Below, piece after piece: positions 31,501-40,687 of a DNA stretch of 64,000 nucleotides. Below the pieces are notes generated by a model. The model saw only the letters and a list, made by a program, of their open reading frames with translations, ran no database searches and was not told the DNA's origin. Source of the DNA: an uncultured Pelosinus sp. (lineage in GTDB: Bacteria; Bacillota; Negativicutes; Sporomusales; Acetonemataceae). Where the stretch lies: the NCBI GenBank assembly GCA_900542835.1, contig UQPB01000009.1, positions 31,219 to 95,218 of the forward strand, given 5' to 3'. How positions within the stretch are numbered: the stretch's first letter is position 1; the number at the start of each line of letters is the position of its first letter. The translations under genes were made by a program, and so were the position numbers.

Positions 31501-31866
31501 TCAGTTATACTCTTCAAACACTCCGATTTGTATCTGTATCGCCTTTGTGATTTTCCCCATGATATCAGTGCTCATTATAGTACCCTTCTTCTCTAGAAGG
31601 CGGTCTTTGTCGATGGCTTCCACCTGTTCGGCAAGCGCCAGGCTTCCACAGCTTAATCCAAATCCTGCGGATGCGGGAATATACACATGAGTTGGAAGGA
31701 ACCGCTTCTTATGGACTTTGGATGTCAGCGGCACCACCGTGATGACCGGTGAATGCGCATTTGCCTTATTGTTGCTGACAATCACTGCCGGACGGATTCC
31801 GCTCTGTTTTCGCGTGTCTATGTTCATTCCGAAATCCACATAATAAACGTCGCCTCTTCTGCACAT
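31501..31866 (-). CDS. MazF/PemK-like endoribonuclease, no antitoxin gene adjacent
   Basis: A 121-residue PemK/MazF-family protein: RRGDVYYVDFG near the start, KQSGIRPAVIVSNN (about 22-35), VITVVPLTSK and the closing segment with MGKITKAIQIQIG. MazF toxins cut mRNA at short motifs. No MazE-type antitoxin gene is next to it; the upstream gene is a phage HTH protein, ending 10 nt before this start. Orphan MazF-like genes in this position occur in clostridial prophages, where they may be tuned regulators rather than killers (inference). ATG at 31866 follows GAGGTGAAGGCG. Confidence 0.85.
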   Translation of the reverse strand: MCRRGDVYYVDFGMNIDTRKQSGIRPAVIVSNNKANAHSPVITVVPLTSKVHKKRFLPTHVYIPASAGFGLSCGSLALAEQVEAIDKDRLLEKKGTIMSTDIMGKITKAIQIQIGVFEEYN

Positions 31867-31876
31867 CGCCTTCACC

Positions 31877-32368
31877 TCAACTCAATATATATTCCGCCAT
31901 CTCTTTGTCATGGATGGCATACAGATTTTCCAGTTCACGGATTGCCCTCTTGCGGTTCTTCGCCACCATCGTCCGACTGATATGATATTTGGCGGCAAGA
32001 TCGTCCCAGGACAGCCCTTGGATAACCATATCCGAAATAAACGCAGGCAAGATGCCGCTCAAAGAAAGCGCAGCCGACTCAAAAAATAGCAGTTCCTCCA
32101 TGAGAACGGCATGCTTCTTTTCCAGATGCGCCTGCCACTCTTTGTTGATTCGGTCCATCTTGTCTTTATAGGAAACGGCGATACGTCCGGTTTTGTCGGA
32201 AACGCCGCTGGTCTGCACACGCTCTGCGTCTGGATGGGAAAATTGCAAGGAATCAATCATCTCCTCTGCCGTGATCCCTTGAAAATTTCGGATCTGGTTT
32301 TCAAGGCAGACCCGCTCCATCACCATCTGCCGGTATTCCTGCATTATTCTTTCCACTCTGCCGTTCAT
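31877..32368 (-). CDS. Phage HTH protein, sigma-70-region-4-like
   Basis: A 163-residue helical protein ending in a helix-turn-helix (about 118-145: LSWDDLAAKYHISRTMVAKNRKRAIREL). Similar genes in firmicute prophages lie at the end of the replication block and may act as late regulators. The start overlaps the SNF2 helicase stop by 4 nt. No sigma region 2 is present, so it would not act as a complete sigma factor. Confidence 0.65.
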   Translation of the reverse strand: MNGRVERIMQEYRQMVMERVCLENQIRNFQGITAEEMIDSLQFSHPDAERVQTSGVSDKTGRIAVSYKDKMDRINKEWQAHLEKKHAVLMEELLFFESAALSLSGILPAFISDMVIQGLSWDDLAAKYHISRTMVAKNRKRAIRELENLYAIHDKEMAEYILS

Positions 32369-33714
32369 GCCGCACCTCCTATCCTGGCCTTGACTGCCGC
32401 AATCAGAGCCGACTGCCGCGTGTCCTTCGTCTCCAAAGCCTTCATGACATCTTCATCGTGCGTGCTGCGGGTGACGATGTGCTGAATCACCACCGTATTT
32501 TTCTGACCTTGCCGCCAGAGTCTTGCATTCAGCTGCTGGTATAATTCCAATGACCAGGTAAGCCCAAACCACACTACGGCGGAGCCGCCTTCCTGCAAGT
32601 TCAGCCCGTGTCCCGCCGACGCCGGATGGATGAGGGCAACGGGAATCTTTCCGGCATTCCAGTCATCAATGTCTTTTTCCGTATCAATGGTTCTGACGTC
32701 AAACCGCTCGCGGATGCGGGCCAGATCGTGCTTGTACCAGTAAGCCACAAGAAGCGGCTTGCCGTTGGCGGCTTCAATCAAATCTTCAAGCGCGTCCAAC
32801 TTTCTGTCATGAATATAAATGACTTTTTTGTCCTCGCCGTACACCGCTCCGTTTGCCATCTGCAACAGTTTGTTGGAAAGGCCTGCAGCGTTCATGGCGT
32901 CCAGTTCCTCCTCACTGCCGATAGACACACACATTTCTCTTTGGAAATCGTCGTAAAGCCGCCGCTCCTTCTGATCCAGCTCAACCTCAACGCGATTGCT
33001 GATTTTCTCCGGCATATTGAGGAAATCCACAGCTTTCATGGAAATGCAGATGTCGGAAATCAACTCATAGATTTTTTCCTCCGAGCCTGCACGGGGCTTA
33101 TAGGAATAAATGATTTCACGATTGCGTTTGTCAGGAACGAAGAACCGGTCCCGGTAGCCGCCGATGAAGCGGCCGAGCCTTTGCCCCATATCCAGAAGAA
33201 ACATCTGCGGCCAAAGGTCAAGGAGAGAATTAGGTGCCGGAGTGCCGGTAAGGCCGATCACCCTCTGCACCAGGGGACGGACTTTCTTTAACGCCTTGAA
33301 CCGCTGCGCCTGATTGGACTTGAAGCTTGATAGCTCGTCAATCACCACCGTGTCAAAATCCCAGCGATGATTCTCCACAAGCCACGCCACATTTTCCCTG
33401 TTTATGATATACACCGACGCTTTTTGGGCAAGAGCCTCTTCACGCTGTTTCTTGCTGCCCAGAACCAGGGTATAAGATAGCCCGGTCAGATGCTCCCACT
33501 TCGCCAGTTCCTTCGGCCAGGTATTTTCAGCCACGCGCTTGGGAGCGATAACAAGTATCTTCCCTATGTCAAAGCTGTCCAGAGCCATCATCCACAGTGC
33601 CGTCAACGCAATGACACTCTTGCCCAATCCCATATCCAGCATGAGGCAGCATACTGGATGTTCCAGTGTGAAATCGGTTGCGTATTTCTGATAATCATGC
33701 GGTCTGTATTTCAT
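32365..33714 (-). CDS. SNF2-family DNA helicase/translocase
   Basis: A 449-residue superfamily 2 ATPase. Motif I MLDMGLGKSVIAL (about 29-41), motif II VIDELSSFKS (DEL form of DEAH), motif III IGLTGTPAPN and the C-terminal motif VI region LNARLWRQGQ are all visible. The ATG at 33714 has GGAGGTG upstream. It overlaps the VRR-NUC gene, a pairing frequent in phages, where the two may act in recombination or in processing of branched DNA. Confidence 0.9.
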   Translation of the reverse strand: MKYRPHDYQKYATDFTLEHPVCCLMLDMGLGKSVIALTALWMMALDSFDIGKILVIAPKRVAENTWPKELAKWEHLTGLSYTLVLGSKKQREEALAQKASVYIINRENVAWLVENHRWDFDTVVIDELSSFKSNQAQRFKALKKVRPLVQRVIGLTGTPAPNSLLDLWPQMFLLDMGQRLGRFIGGYRDRFFVPDKRNREIIYSYKPRAGSEEKIYELISDICISMKAVDFLNMPEKISNRVEVELDQKERRLYDDFQREMCVSIGSEEELDAMNAAGLSNKLLQMANGAVYGEDKKVIYIHDRKLDALEDLIEAANGKPLLVAYWYKHDLARIRERFDVRTIDTEKDIDDWNAGKIPVALIHPASAGHGLNLQEGGSAVVWFGLTWSLELYQQLNARLWRQGQKNTVVIQHIVTRSTHDEDVMKALETKDTRQSALIAAVKARIGGAA

Positions 33715-33976
33715 CAAGCACACCTCCAATCATTTCTTTGCTATCAATGCAGTAAACCCGAAAACCCAAAGCGGTCAACTGCCCTGCACGCAATTCTTGC
33801 AAAGGCCGCAGGCTCTTGCCCGAAGCCTTCAATTCTACAAAAGCCAGAATGGCACCGGGGAAAAGAACCAGACGGTCCGGCACCCCATCAAAACCGGGCG
33901 ACACAAATTTTACGGCCAACCCGCCACGTTTTTTCACTTCAGTGACCAGTTTTCGCTCGATAGCACTTTCCCGCAA
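33695..33976 (-). CDS. VRR-NUC domain nuclease
   Basis: A 93-residue stand-alone VRR-NUC nuclease: ESAIERKLVTEVKKRGGLAVKFVSPGFDGVPDRLVL with the metal-binding Asp, then AFVELKASGKSL with the ExK core and the C-terminal QLRAGQLTALGFRVY-like helix. Phage VRR-NUC proteins act as Holliday junction resolvases. The coding end overlaps the SNF2 gene by 20 nt. Confidence 0.92.
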   Translation of the reverse strand: MRESAIERKLVTEVKKRGGLAVKFVSPGFDGVPDRLVLFPGAILAFVELKASGKSLRPLQELRAGQLTALGFRVYCIDSKEMIGGVLDEIQTA

Positions 33977-34031
33977 AATAACCGCTCCTCTCCCTGCCTG
34001 TTCCGTGTGTCGTTCCTATGTGTTAAAATCC

Positions 34032-34045
34032 TATACGCGCGTATA
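34032..34045. repeat. Perfect 14-bp palindrome TATACGCGCGTATA
   Basis: A perfect palindrome in the intergenic space upstream of the VRR-NUC gene. Probably an operator or protein-binding site; nothing else shows what binds it. Confidence 0.6.
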
Positions 34046-34110
34046 CGTACTTGCATGTGCCTATTTCTTCTTATTACCTATATCCAATTAATCAATATGT
34101 CTTTTTTTTA

Positions 34111-34181
34111 GGAACGGTAGGCACAGAACCAGCAAGACTCGCTGTTTTTCCGCCTTCGCGGACTGTGCCTGTCGGCGTTCC
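34111..34181. other. Three-way-junction structured element between VapE and VRR-NUC genes
   Basis: Four perfect stems nest in 71 bases: GGAACG (34111-34116) with CGTTCC (34176-34181); AGGCACAG (34119-34126) with CTGTGCCT (34163-34170); CAGC (34130-34133) with GCTG (34141-34144); and TCCGC (34149-34153) with GCGGA (34158-34162). The outer stem therefore carries two hairpins. It fits no tRNA or riboswitch known to me, and no T-run follows on either strand except eight A on the minus side. It may be a regulatory RNA, a replication origin or a recombination site. Confidence 0.6.
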
Positions 34182-34232
34182 CAAGACATTACGGGTTACA
34201 ACGGAACGGGTAAAATTTGTTCCTTGGTTCCA

Positions 34233-36599
34233 TTACTCCTCCCGTACAAAAGTTTTTTGAGGACCGTAGAGGGGGTATCGAACCTTGCCGGATTTGTTGG
34301 CGGTCAGCTTCTTCCACCCCCCGATACGGGTCAGGATGCCTTCTATTTCATAGGAGTCGGACCGTTTGAGATTCTGGCGTTCCTTGGCAAAGCACTCGCA
34401 CCAGATCTCCATCACGCAGACCTTATCCCGGCGCATGGTTCCCGTCATGGCAGAGCCGCCAAACTCGCTGCCGCCAAGGAATGTCCTTCTTTGATATAAG
34501 TCCATTCCGTCCCACCCTTCGGGAAGCAGCACTTCCAAGTAGTCCACGATAATACCCTCTCGGTCGTCGGCTTCCATCGCCTGTTGTTGCTGGACATAGG
34601 CTTCGGCGACCACATCGCCTTTCAGGAACAATTCCTCGCCGGAGCGGTACTTCACGATGGCTTCTGCCCAAACCTGGTCAACCTCGGTCAGTTCCCACGC
34701 GCGAAACTTGGAATTGCCCGTCACATGCACCGGCCAGAAACGACGGTTTCCGGTGATGTCACGAAGAAACCCGCTCTCCGAGTTGGTGGAGCCTACGATG
34801 ATATTGGTTCTGGGATGGCTTTCCACATTGACGCCATAGGACTGCCTGAACTTGTCGTCTATGCGGCTGATGAAAGATTTGACCGTTTCCACATCCACCT
34901 TTTTGATGCCGGCCAGCTCACCCAGTTCCAGAATCCAGTACCCTTGTAGCTTTTCGGCGGCGGTTTTGTCCTTCATGTCGGAGATGGACAGGCTGTCCGA
35001 ATACCACTGTCTGCCAAGAAGGGCGAACAGCGTGGACTTGCCCACTCCCTGCGGGCCGCTCAATACAAGGATGGAGTCGAACTTGACACCAGGCTCATAC
35101 ACCCGGGCTACGGCGGCGCACAGGGTCTTGCGGGTGACGGCCCGGACGAAAGCGGTATCCTCCGCGCCCAGGTAATCAATGAGCAGCGTGTCGATACGCT
35201 CCGTACCGTCCCATTCCAGAGTGTCAAAATACTTCTTGATCGGATGGTACGGCCGCTCCGCGGACACTACGGCGAGAAGCGCGTCCTTGAATTTGGCCGG
35301 CGACCAAATCCCGTATACCCGTTCAAAGTACACCTTGGCGCAGGCAAGGTCGGCATCGCCCCAGCCGGGACGCACCTGCTTCCAAGAAAGCTCTCCGATC
35401 ACATCCACCATGCTTTTGAACTCGTTGTAGACGATTGGCTTAAGATTCGGATCGAAGCGGATGATATTGGCGATGTTGGTCAGAGTGTCCTTGACCTTGC
35501 CCTGCTTATCCAGTTCCAGTACAGTTTGCCAGTTTTCGTTGTCCACTTCATTGAACTCATCCAGCGCCAAGTTTTCGCGCTCTTTGGCAAGCCGGACTTT
35601 AACCCGTTCATCAGAAACCGCAAACTCCTGCATGCCCTTAAAGGAAGGCAGCTTGGCGGGATCGGCGTCTTCATCCGCCTTGGCATCCAGTTCTCCGAAT
35701 TTGTGAATCCGCACCGCGTCAAAGGCGTTCATCAGCTTTCCGCACGCCGGGTCGGTGGCGTGATGGCTGTATGCGTATTTATCCTCGTAAATGACCACGC
35801 CCGCCTGGCTGTCTGCCGGAATATAGTCATAGCGGCTCGCCATAATGCTCTTTCGATATACATCGCCAAGGAAAGTGTCAATGGCATCCGTCATGGAATA
35901 AGCGCGACAAAACGCGCCCACCGCTCCCTGCTTTTCCAGGGGATCGGCTTGCTTCTTGACCTCGCGCTGCACAACGGTCTGCTGGCGTTTGGAAACAGGC
36001 CACTGCGCCGAGTTGCGCCAGTCCGTGTATTTTGCGAGCACCTCATCGGGATCGAGGATTTCGCCGTCAACCTCGCGGAACACGAACTCCCCGTCCGCGG
36101 AGGTGGATGGCCAGTACATCAAGCGGCTCGGTTCGTAGGTGGTGTCGTCAAAAAGTTCAATGCCGATTTCCTCCGCTACTTTCCTTGCCACCGCAGAGTA
36201 CTCATCCGGCGACACCTCGCGGGCAAGCGGGATGATAAGGCGAAGGCGGGGCTTTTCCGGTATGTGCTTATGGGTGGAGTAAAGCCAACACTTGAAGGAA
36301 CAGAACATCTCGATCTGGTCGATGATATCCGGCAGCGCGTAGTCCATATCAAGGCACAGGCCGGAGCGCGTCAGGACGCAATCTTTTTTTCTCCTGCCGC
36401 CCTTCAGCGTTCCGAGGACAAAGCCGCCCACATCCTTGATATCATCCTGTCTGGCCTTGCTGAGTTTTTTGTACTGCTCCACTGTCTCCGCGGTCCTGCG
36501 CGTGGCGGAAATTCGGTCACGGAACTCATTCAGTTCCATCTCGGCCAGATTCCAGCGTTTGTCTGTACGGGAATTGCCAGTAGAAAGCCTAATTTTCAT
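34233..36599 (-). CDS. VapE-family primase/helicase (virulence-associated E)
   Basis: A 788-residue replication protein. The N-terminal 200 residues look primase-like (CLDMDYALPDII, SRLMYWPSTS). The C-terminal half is a VapE helicase domain with Walker A SGPQGVGKSTLFALLGRQW (about 510-528), Walker B WILELGELAG and sensor motif IIVGSTNSESGFLRDITGNRRFW. It is expected to open and prime the phage origin. It overlaps the next upstream gene by 11 nt and is followed by the structured intergenic element. Confidence 0.9.
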   Translation of the reverse strand: MKIRLSTGNSRTDKRWNLAEMELNEFRDRISATRRTAETVEQYKKLSKARQDDIKDVGGFVLGTLKGGRRKKDCVLTRSGLCLDMDYALPDIIDQIEMFCSFKCWLYSTHKHIPEKPRLRLIIPLAREVSPDEYSAVARKVAEEIGIELFDDTTYEPSRLMYWPSTSADGEFVFREVDGEILDPDEVLAKYTDWRNSAQWPVSKRQQTVVQREVKKQADPLEKQGAVGAFCRAYSMTDAIDTFLGDVYRKSIMASRYDYIPADSQAGVVIYEDKYAYSHHATDPACGKLMNAFDAVRIHKFGELDAKADEDADPAKLPSFKGMQEFAVSDERVKVRLAKERENLALDEFNEVDNENWQTVLELDKQGKVKDTLTNIANIIRFDPNLKPIVYNEFKSMVDVIGELSWKQVRPGWGDADLACAKVYFERVYGIWSPAKFKDALLAVVSAERPYHPIKKYFDTLEWDGTERIDTLLIDYLGAEDTAFVRAVTRKTLCAAVARVYEPGVKFDSILVLSGPQGVGKSTLFALLGRQWYSDSLSISDMKDKTAAEKLQGYWILELGELAGIKKVDVETVKSFISRIDDKFRQSYGVNVESHPRTNIIVGSTNSESGFLRDITGNRRFWPVHVTGNSKFRAWELTEVDQVWAEAIVKYRSGEELFLKGDVVAEAYVQQQQAMEADDREGIIVDYLEVLLPEGWDGMDLYQRRTFLGGSEFGGSAMTGTMRRDKVCVMEIWCECFAKERQNLKRSDSYEIEGILTRIGGWKKLTANKSGKVRYPLYGPQKTFVREE

Positions 36600-37014
36600 T
36601 TGCCGTCCCTCCCTGGATAAAAAGTTCTATATTTTTTGCGACTCTTTGCCGGAGCCGCATCGCTTCCTTAAACTTTGCGGTATACTCGCGCCACTTGTCT
36701 GATTTTGCCGGATAGGTTGCCGCTTCACTGGCATACTCCTGCATCTGAGCAAAATACCTTTTCTCCAGTCTGCGCAGGAAAGCAAGCAACCTGTCCTTGT
36801 CCGGCTCCGGCGAGTATCTGTAAACCAAGGAAAAGACCTTCCTGGCTTTATCCAAAGGACAGGGAAAAAAGCCTTCCAGGTTCAGTTCCATATATCCAGT
36901 GGGATAAACGATCTTTAGCTTTCCGGTATCCACTTCCGCCCGGCGGATGCCCTCATAGGCGGTCGGGTCATAATAGCCTTCCGCATTGTATTTGCTGATT
37001 CCCAAGGCAATCAC
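36589..37014 (-). CDS. Replication-block protein of unknown function
   Basis: A 141-residue protein between the DNA polymerase and VapE genes, overlapping VapE by 11 nt and starting 3 nt after the polymerase stop at a GTG with AAAAGGATT upstream. The N-terminus has YNAEGYYDPTAYEGIRRAE and the C-terminus is helical and basic. This gene is regularly present between polymerase and VapE in clostridial prophages but has no known role. Confidence 0.7.
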   Translation of the reverse strand: MIALGISKYNAEGYYDPTAYEGIRRAEVDTGKLKIVYPTGYMELNLEGFFPCPLDKARKVFSLVYRYSPEPDKDRLLAFLRRLEKRYFAQMQEYASEAATYPAKSDKWREYTAKFKEAMRLRQRVAKNIELFIQGGTANEN

Positions 37015-37017
37015 CCC

Positions 37018-38952
37018 CTAATCCTTTTTATAAAAACCGCACTCGTATCCATCGGCTCTAAGTGGAAGTCCCGCTGCCCAGCTGGGAGCCTCCGCCATGA
37101 ACTTGCAGATTTCCCCAACGCTTGATTGTCCTTCCGACACCTCCAGCACGGCTTCATCGTGAACATGCATGACGATTGCAAACCCATGGCAACGGAGCCG
37201 CAACATGGCGAGCGCCAACAGGTCGCGGCTCGTTGCCTGGACGATGTTCTCCACTAGCTTGGGGCCATAGGTTTCGATACGCATCCACTTTTTGCTTTCA
37301 CCGATCCCCTCATAGGTCAGCCCCTCGCGGCCAAACTTGTTGATCGCCATTCGCGGCTTGATATAGGACAGTTTTCTTCCGGATGGCAGCGTAATGAACA
37401 GTATGCCGGACTTATAGGAAAAAGCCACGCTTCCGACCGTCGTTTCCTTCTTTTCCCGGACTGCCGCTATGGCAGCGGCGTCCACATCCCACCAGAACTT
37501 CGTAATGTGCGGATTGGCTCTTCGCCACTGGTTCACCAGGGCAGGCAGTTCTTCTTCTGTCAGCCCCATCTCCAGCGCGCCCATCGCGATCAAGGCTCCA
37601 ACTGAACCGCCATAGCCCAGAGCCAGTTCCGCAATTTTGCCCTTCTGGCGAAGCGGACTTCCTTTGCCGATCTCCTCAATGGGAACGCTGAACATGGCAG
37701 ATGCCGATGCTTCGTAAATCTTGCCGTGGCTGCTGAATACATCAAGGCGCCACTTCTCGCCGGAGAGCCATGCGAGCACTCGCGCTTCAATCGCGGAAAA
37801 GTCTGCCACGATAAAGCGGGTGCCTAGCCTTGGCACAAAGGCGGTCCGGATCAGTTCCGACAATACGCCGGGGGGCGATTCAAAGAGCAGTTCCACATCC
37901 TCAAAACGGCGTTGCTTGATGAGGTTTCTGGCCAGTTCCAAGTCCGTCAAATGATTCTGGGGAAGGTTCTGAACCTGGACGAGCCTTCCCGCCCAGCGCC
38001 CGGTGCGATTCGCCCCGTAGAACTGGAGCAGACCGTGAACCCTGCCGTCCGAACATACGGAACGTTCAATGGCTTCATACTTTTTAACCGAGGTCTTGGC
38101 CATCAGGAGCCGCAGCTTCAAAACCTCCAGTACCTCGCCGTCCGCTTCAGGCAAAAGGCCCTTGACCGCTTTCTTGTCAAGGCTCTCCACCTCAACCCCA
38201 CGCCCGGAAAGCCATTTCTTGATCTGAGCAACAGAATTGGGGTTATTAAGCCCGGTCAGTTCATACGCCCGCGTCGTTGCCGCATCTGTATACTGAAGAT
38301 CACACTCCACGGCGCGAGATACCAGGTCACGGTCAACCAAGATGCCCCTGTCGTTGATTTCCTGATCGAGCCGGTACAGTTCCATCTCGATGTCGGAAAT
38401 CGGAAAGTTTTTCAGTTTCCGCCGTATCTCCCGCTCGGCATCCACATCCCGGATACAATACCTCTTAAAAAGTTCCCATTTGTCCGGCGCATGCTCCGGC
38501 AGGTTTCTCGTCCTGCCGCCGTTCGTTCGGGTGGGCTTGCAGGGAATGGAGAAATACCGGACCAAGCCAGCGCCTTCTTTCAGCTTTTTCCGCTCAATAT
38601 TCAAAACCTCGCCTACCCCTTCCAGAGACAGCGGCAGCGCAAGCATGGCCGCCTGAACCGCCGTGCATTGCCAGGAAGCGGGCGAGAGATGTATTCCCAG
38701 GTATCGTGAAAGGCAAGTCCTTTCAAACATGGCATTGAAGGCTGTCTTTACGACGCTCTCATCGGTAAGCGCGTCCAGAACCTCTCTCGGCATCAGTTCT
38801 CCGCAGGCCAAATCAACTATTTTTGTTTCCTCGTCGCCGAAGGCGTAAGCCAGCAGCAGAATCGTGAAATTCGGGCTGTCCACATAGGCGTAGACGCCGC
38901 ATTTGGTTAAATCCGCATCCGAATACGTCTCAATATCCAATGATAAAAACAT
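37018..38952 (-). CDS. Family A DNA polymerase (phage type) with exonuclease domain
   Basis: A 644-residue polymerase. The 3'-5' exonuclease starts FLSLDIETYSDADL (about 2-15). The polymerase has motif A FIVADFSAIEARVLAWLSGE, an O-helix-like region with GKIAELALGYGGSVGAL and motif C VMHVHDEAVLEV. The ATG at 38952 has AGAGGTGACGCC before it. It probably copies the phage chromosome together with VapE and DUF2815. Confidence 0.95.
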   Translation of the reverse strand: MFLSLDIETYSDADLTKCGVYAYVDSPNFTILLLAYAFGDEETKIVDLACGELMPREVLDALTDESVVKTAFNAMFERTCLSRYLGIHLSPASWQCTAVQAAMLALPLSLEGVGEVLNIERKKLKEGAGLVRYFSIPCKPTRTNGGRTRNLPEHAPDKWELFKRYCIRDVDAEREIRRKLKNFPISDIEMELYRLDQEINDRGILVDRDLVSRAVECDLQYTDAATTRAYELTGLNNPNSVAQIKKWLSGRGVEVESLDKKAVKGLLPEADGEVLEVLKLRLLMAKTSVKKYEAIERSVCSDGRVHGLLQFYGANRTGRWAGRLVQVQNLPQNHLTDLELARNLIKQRRFEDVELLFESPPGVLSELIRTAFVPRLGTRFIVADFSAIEARVLAWLSGEKWRLDVFSSHGKIYEASASAMFSVPIEEIGKGSPLRQKGKIAELALGYGGSVGALIAMGALEMGLTEEELPALVNQWRRANPHITKFWWDVDAAAIAAVREKKETTVGSVAFSYKSGILFITLPSGRKLSYIKPRMAINKFGREGLTYEGIGESKKWMRIETYGPKLVENIVQATSRDLLALAMLRLRCHGFAIVMHVHDEAVLEVSEGQSSVGEICKFMAEAPSWAAGLPLRADGYECGFYKKD

Positions 38953-39005
38953 GGCGTCACCTCTTTTATGTAAAAGGCGGCAGTTTCCCACCGCCCTTAC
39001 AGTTC

Positions 39006-39551
39006 TTAGGCCAAAAAATCTTCCTCATCGACAGTGTCGAAATCATCAGCCGCCTTGGCGCGACCGCCGCCCAACGGCTCTCCGTCTTTCAGCTTCTGGA
39101 TGTTGCCAAGGCCCGCCGCGATGCCGCGATTGCCGTTGGAGTTGTATCCGTAAAACGTTACGCTGATGCGGCCGTAGCAGCCGGAGTATACTTCGCTCTG
39201 GTCAAGAACGGGCTGTACTTTGCCGTCCACCACCTGGGGAGCCTGCCGGCTGTTGGCGTTGAAGAAATAGCAGCCTTTGTAGGCTTCGTCATCGGGGCGG
39301 TCGATATCGCCGTCGCGAAGCGGGGTTTTGAGATTGCCGGGAACCTTGCCGCCCCACTTGGAGACAGAATCCTTCTTGGCCTGTTCGATCGCCGCCTTGA
39401 TGGCTTCCACGGTCTTGGTGTCGCTCTTCGGCACGATAGCCGAAACGCTGTATTTGGGATCGCCGCCGTTGACGGAATCCGGCTCCCAGCAATGCAGATA
39501 GGAAAAACGGCAGGGTACGATGACCTTAGTAGCGGTAGATTGATTTCTCAT
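39006..39551 (-). CDS. DUF2815 protein (likely ssDNA-binding)
   Basis: A 181-residue DUF2815 protein: CRFSYLHCWEPDSVNGGDPKY, then SAIVPKSDTKTVEAIKAAI and a C-terminus rich in Asp (DDFDTVDEEDFL), like single-strand binding proteins. It is encoded just before the polymerase, with the DUF2800 nuclease upstream. Probably the phage's ssDNA-binding protein, by genomic association. Confidence 0.88.
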   Translation of the reverse strand: MRNQSTATKVIVPCRFSYLHCWEPDSVNGGDPKYSVSAIVPKSDTKTVEAIKAAIEQAKKDSVSKWGGKVPGNLKTPLRDGDIDRPDDEAYKGCYFFNANSRQAPQVVDGKVQPVLDQSEVYSGCYGRISVTFYGYNSNGNRGIAAGLGNIQKLKDGEPLGGGRAKAADDFDTVDEEDFLA

Positions 39552-40687
39552 GATGTAACCTCCTGAAATTCCGCCGCGGCGGTAGTTTTATCGATGGCTT
39601 CTCTTTTGTCGGAATCCGGTGCCAGAGTGATTTTGCCTTGCGGCTTGTACACCAGATGCCCAAGGATACGGTTGAAGTCCTTCTTGCCCATGATCCGCTC
39701 CATCTCGGTGATGGCCACCAGGGAGCGCTTGTAAATGTCTGTATATCCGGCGGCTGCGGCGGCTTCCGCCACCTCGTCCTCGTTTGTGTACTTGCGGTTG
39801 CTCCGTCCCTCGACAAGCTTGAAGCCGTCCCATTCCTTTCCGTGGACAATGGCCTGGTTTTGCGCAAAGGCGTAGACATCGGATGCCCAACTCGCCAGTT
39901 CGTCAGATACCTTTAAGACTTCCGCGATTTCATCGTCCGACAAAAGAGCGGGCTGGCGAAACTCCATTTTAGCCAATGCCAGAAACTCTTCGGATCTGGC
40001 GCGGCACTGGTTTCTTGCCTTGCAGAAGCGGCACCAGCTGCCGGCCTTAAATTCTCCGGCACCCATTAAAGCCATAGCTCCCCTTGGCTTTAGCACTTCC
40101 TCGCCCCACGTTTTAAGCGCGTCTGGTAATATATCCCAAGTGCTTGAATTGTTAAGGCGGGGCTGAAAGATGGTAAGACGGACGGTTTCCACATCGTAGA
40201 GCAGTTCTGCCATGCAAAGAATTCCAAGGCCGTAGATCATAAGCTGAGGATTGCTTTCGGCATACACGGGTACTCCTTTTCCTAACTTAAGGTCTATGAT
40301 GTGCGCCACTTTGTCGGTAACAACAACCATATCTGCCGTGCCGAAGCATTCGTCCACATAGGCCGAAGCGTCCACCCGCTGTTCAACGGAAAATACCGGA
40401 TCGTTGCAGACTCGCTTGGCTTCCTCAATTTCACTGATGACAAAGGAGACGTATTCGTCCACGGCTTCAATCAGTTCGTCCGTATAATAGGCGGATGTTG
40501 GACGCTTGCTTCTTTGTTTCAGGTGTTTTTTGATGAGGTGCTCCGCCAACGCATGGCCGGCGGAACCTTCTGCCGCATACTCGGATTCCTCATCCAGGAA
40601 TTGCTCTTCCAGCGTCAGCGAAGGGGGACAGTTCAAACGCTTGCCTGCCGACGACGGGGAAAATCTCGCATGCTTGCCGCCCATCAA
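39548..40687 (-). CDS. DUF2800 (Cas4/RecB-like) nuclease with Fe-S cysteines
   Basis: A 379-residue protein of the DUF2800 family, related to PD-(D/E)XK nucleases of the Cas4/RecB group. Motifs: EGSAGHALAEHLIKK (helix with H), FGTADMVVV and HIIDLKLGKGVPV (D-x-K core, about 137-149), and a Cys cluster WCRFCKARNQCRAR, likely the Fe-S site with an N-terminal Cys. It overlaps the DUF2815 gene by 4 nt. Role in phage recombination or end processing is inferred from its neighbours. Confidence 0.88.
   Translation of the reverse strand: MMGGKHARFSPSSAGKRLNCPPSLTLEEQFLDEESEYAAEGSAGHALAEHLIKKHLKQRSKRPTSAYYTDELIEAVDEYVSFVISEIEEAKRVCNDPVFSVEQRVDASAYVDECFGTADMVVVTDKVAHIIDLKLGKGVPVYAESNPQLMIYGLGILCMAELLYDVETVRLTIFQPRLNNSSTWDILPDALKTWGEEVLKPRGAMALMGAGEFKAGSWCRFCKARNQCRARSEEFLALAKMEFRQPALLSDDEIAEVLKVSDELASWASDVYAFAQNQAIVHGKEWDGFKLVEGRSNRKYTNEDEVAEAAAAAGYTDIYKRSLVAITEMERIMGKKDFNRILGHLVYKPQGKITLAPDSDKREAIDKTTAAAEFQEVTS

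Noticed and set aside
34111..34181. Structured element as a tRNA or tmRNA
   Set aside because: No T-loop TTCRA, no acceptor with CCA, and stem lengths do not fit a cloverleaf.
35244..36620. Plus-strand open frame of 458 codons
   Set aside because: Exactly antisense to the VapE gene, whose helicase motifs are unmistakable.
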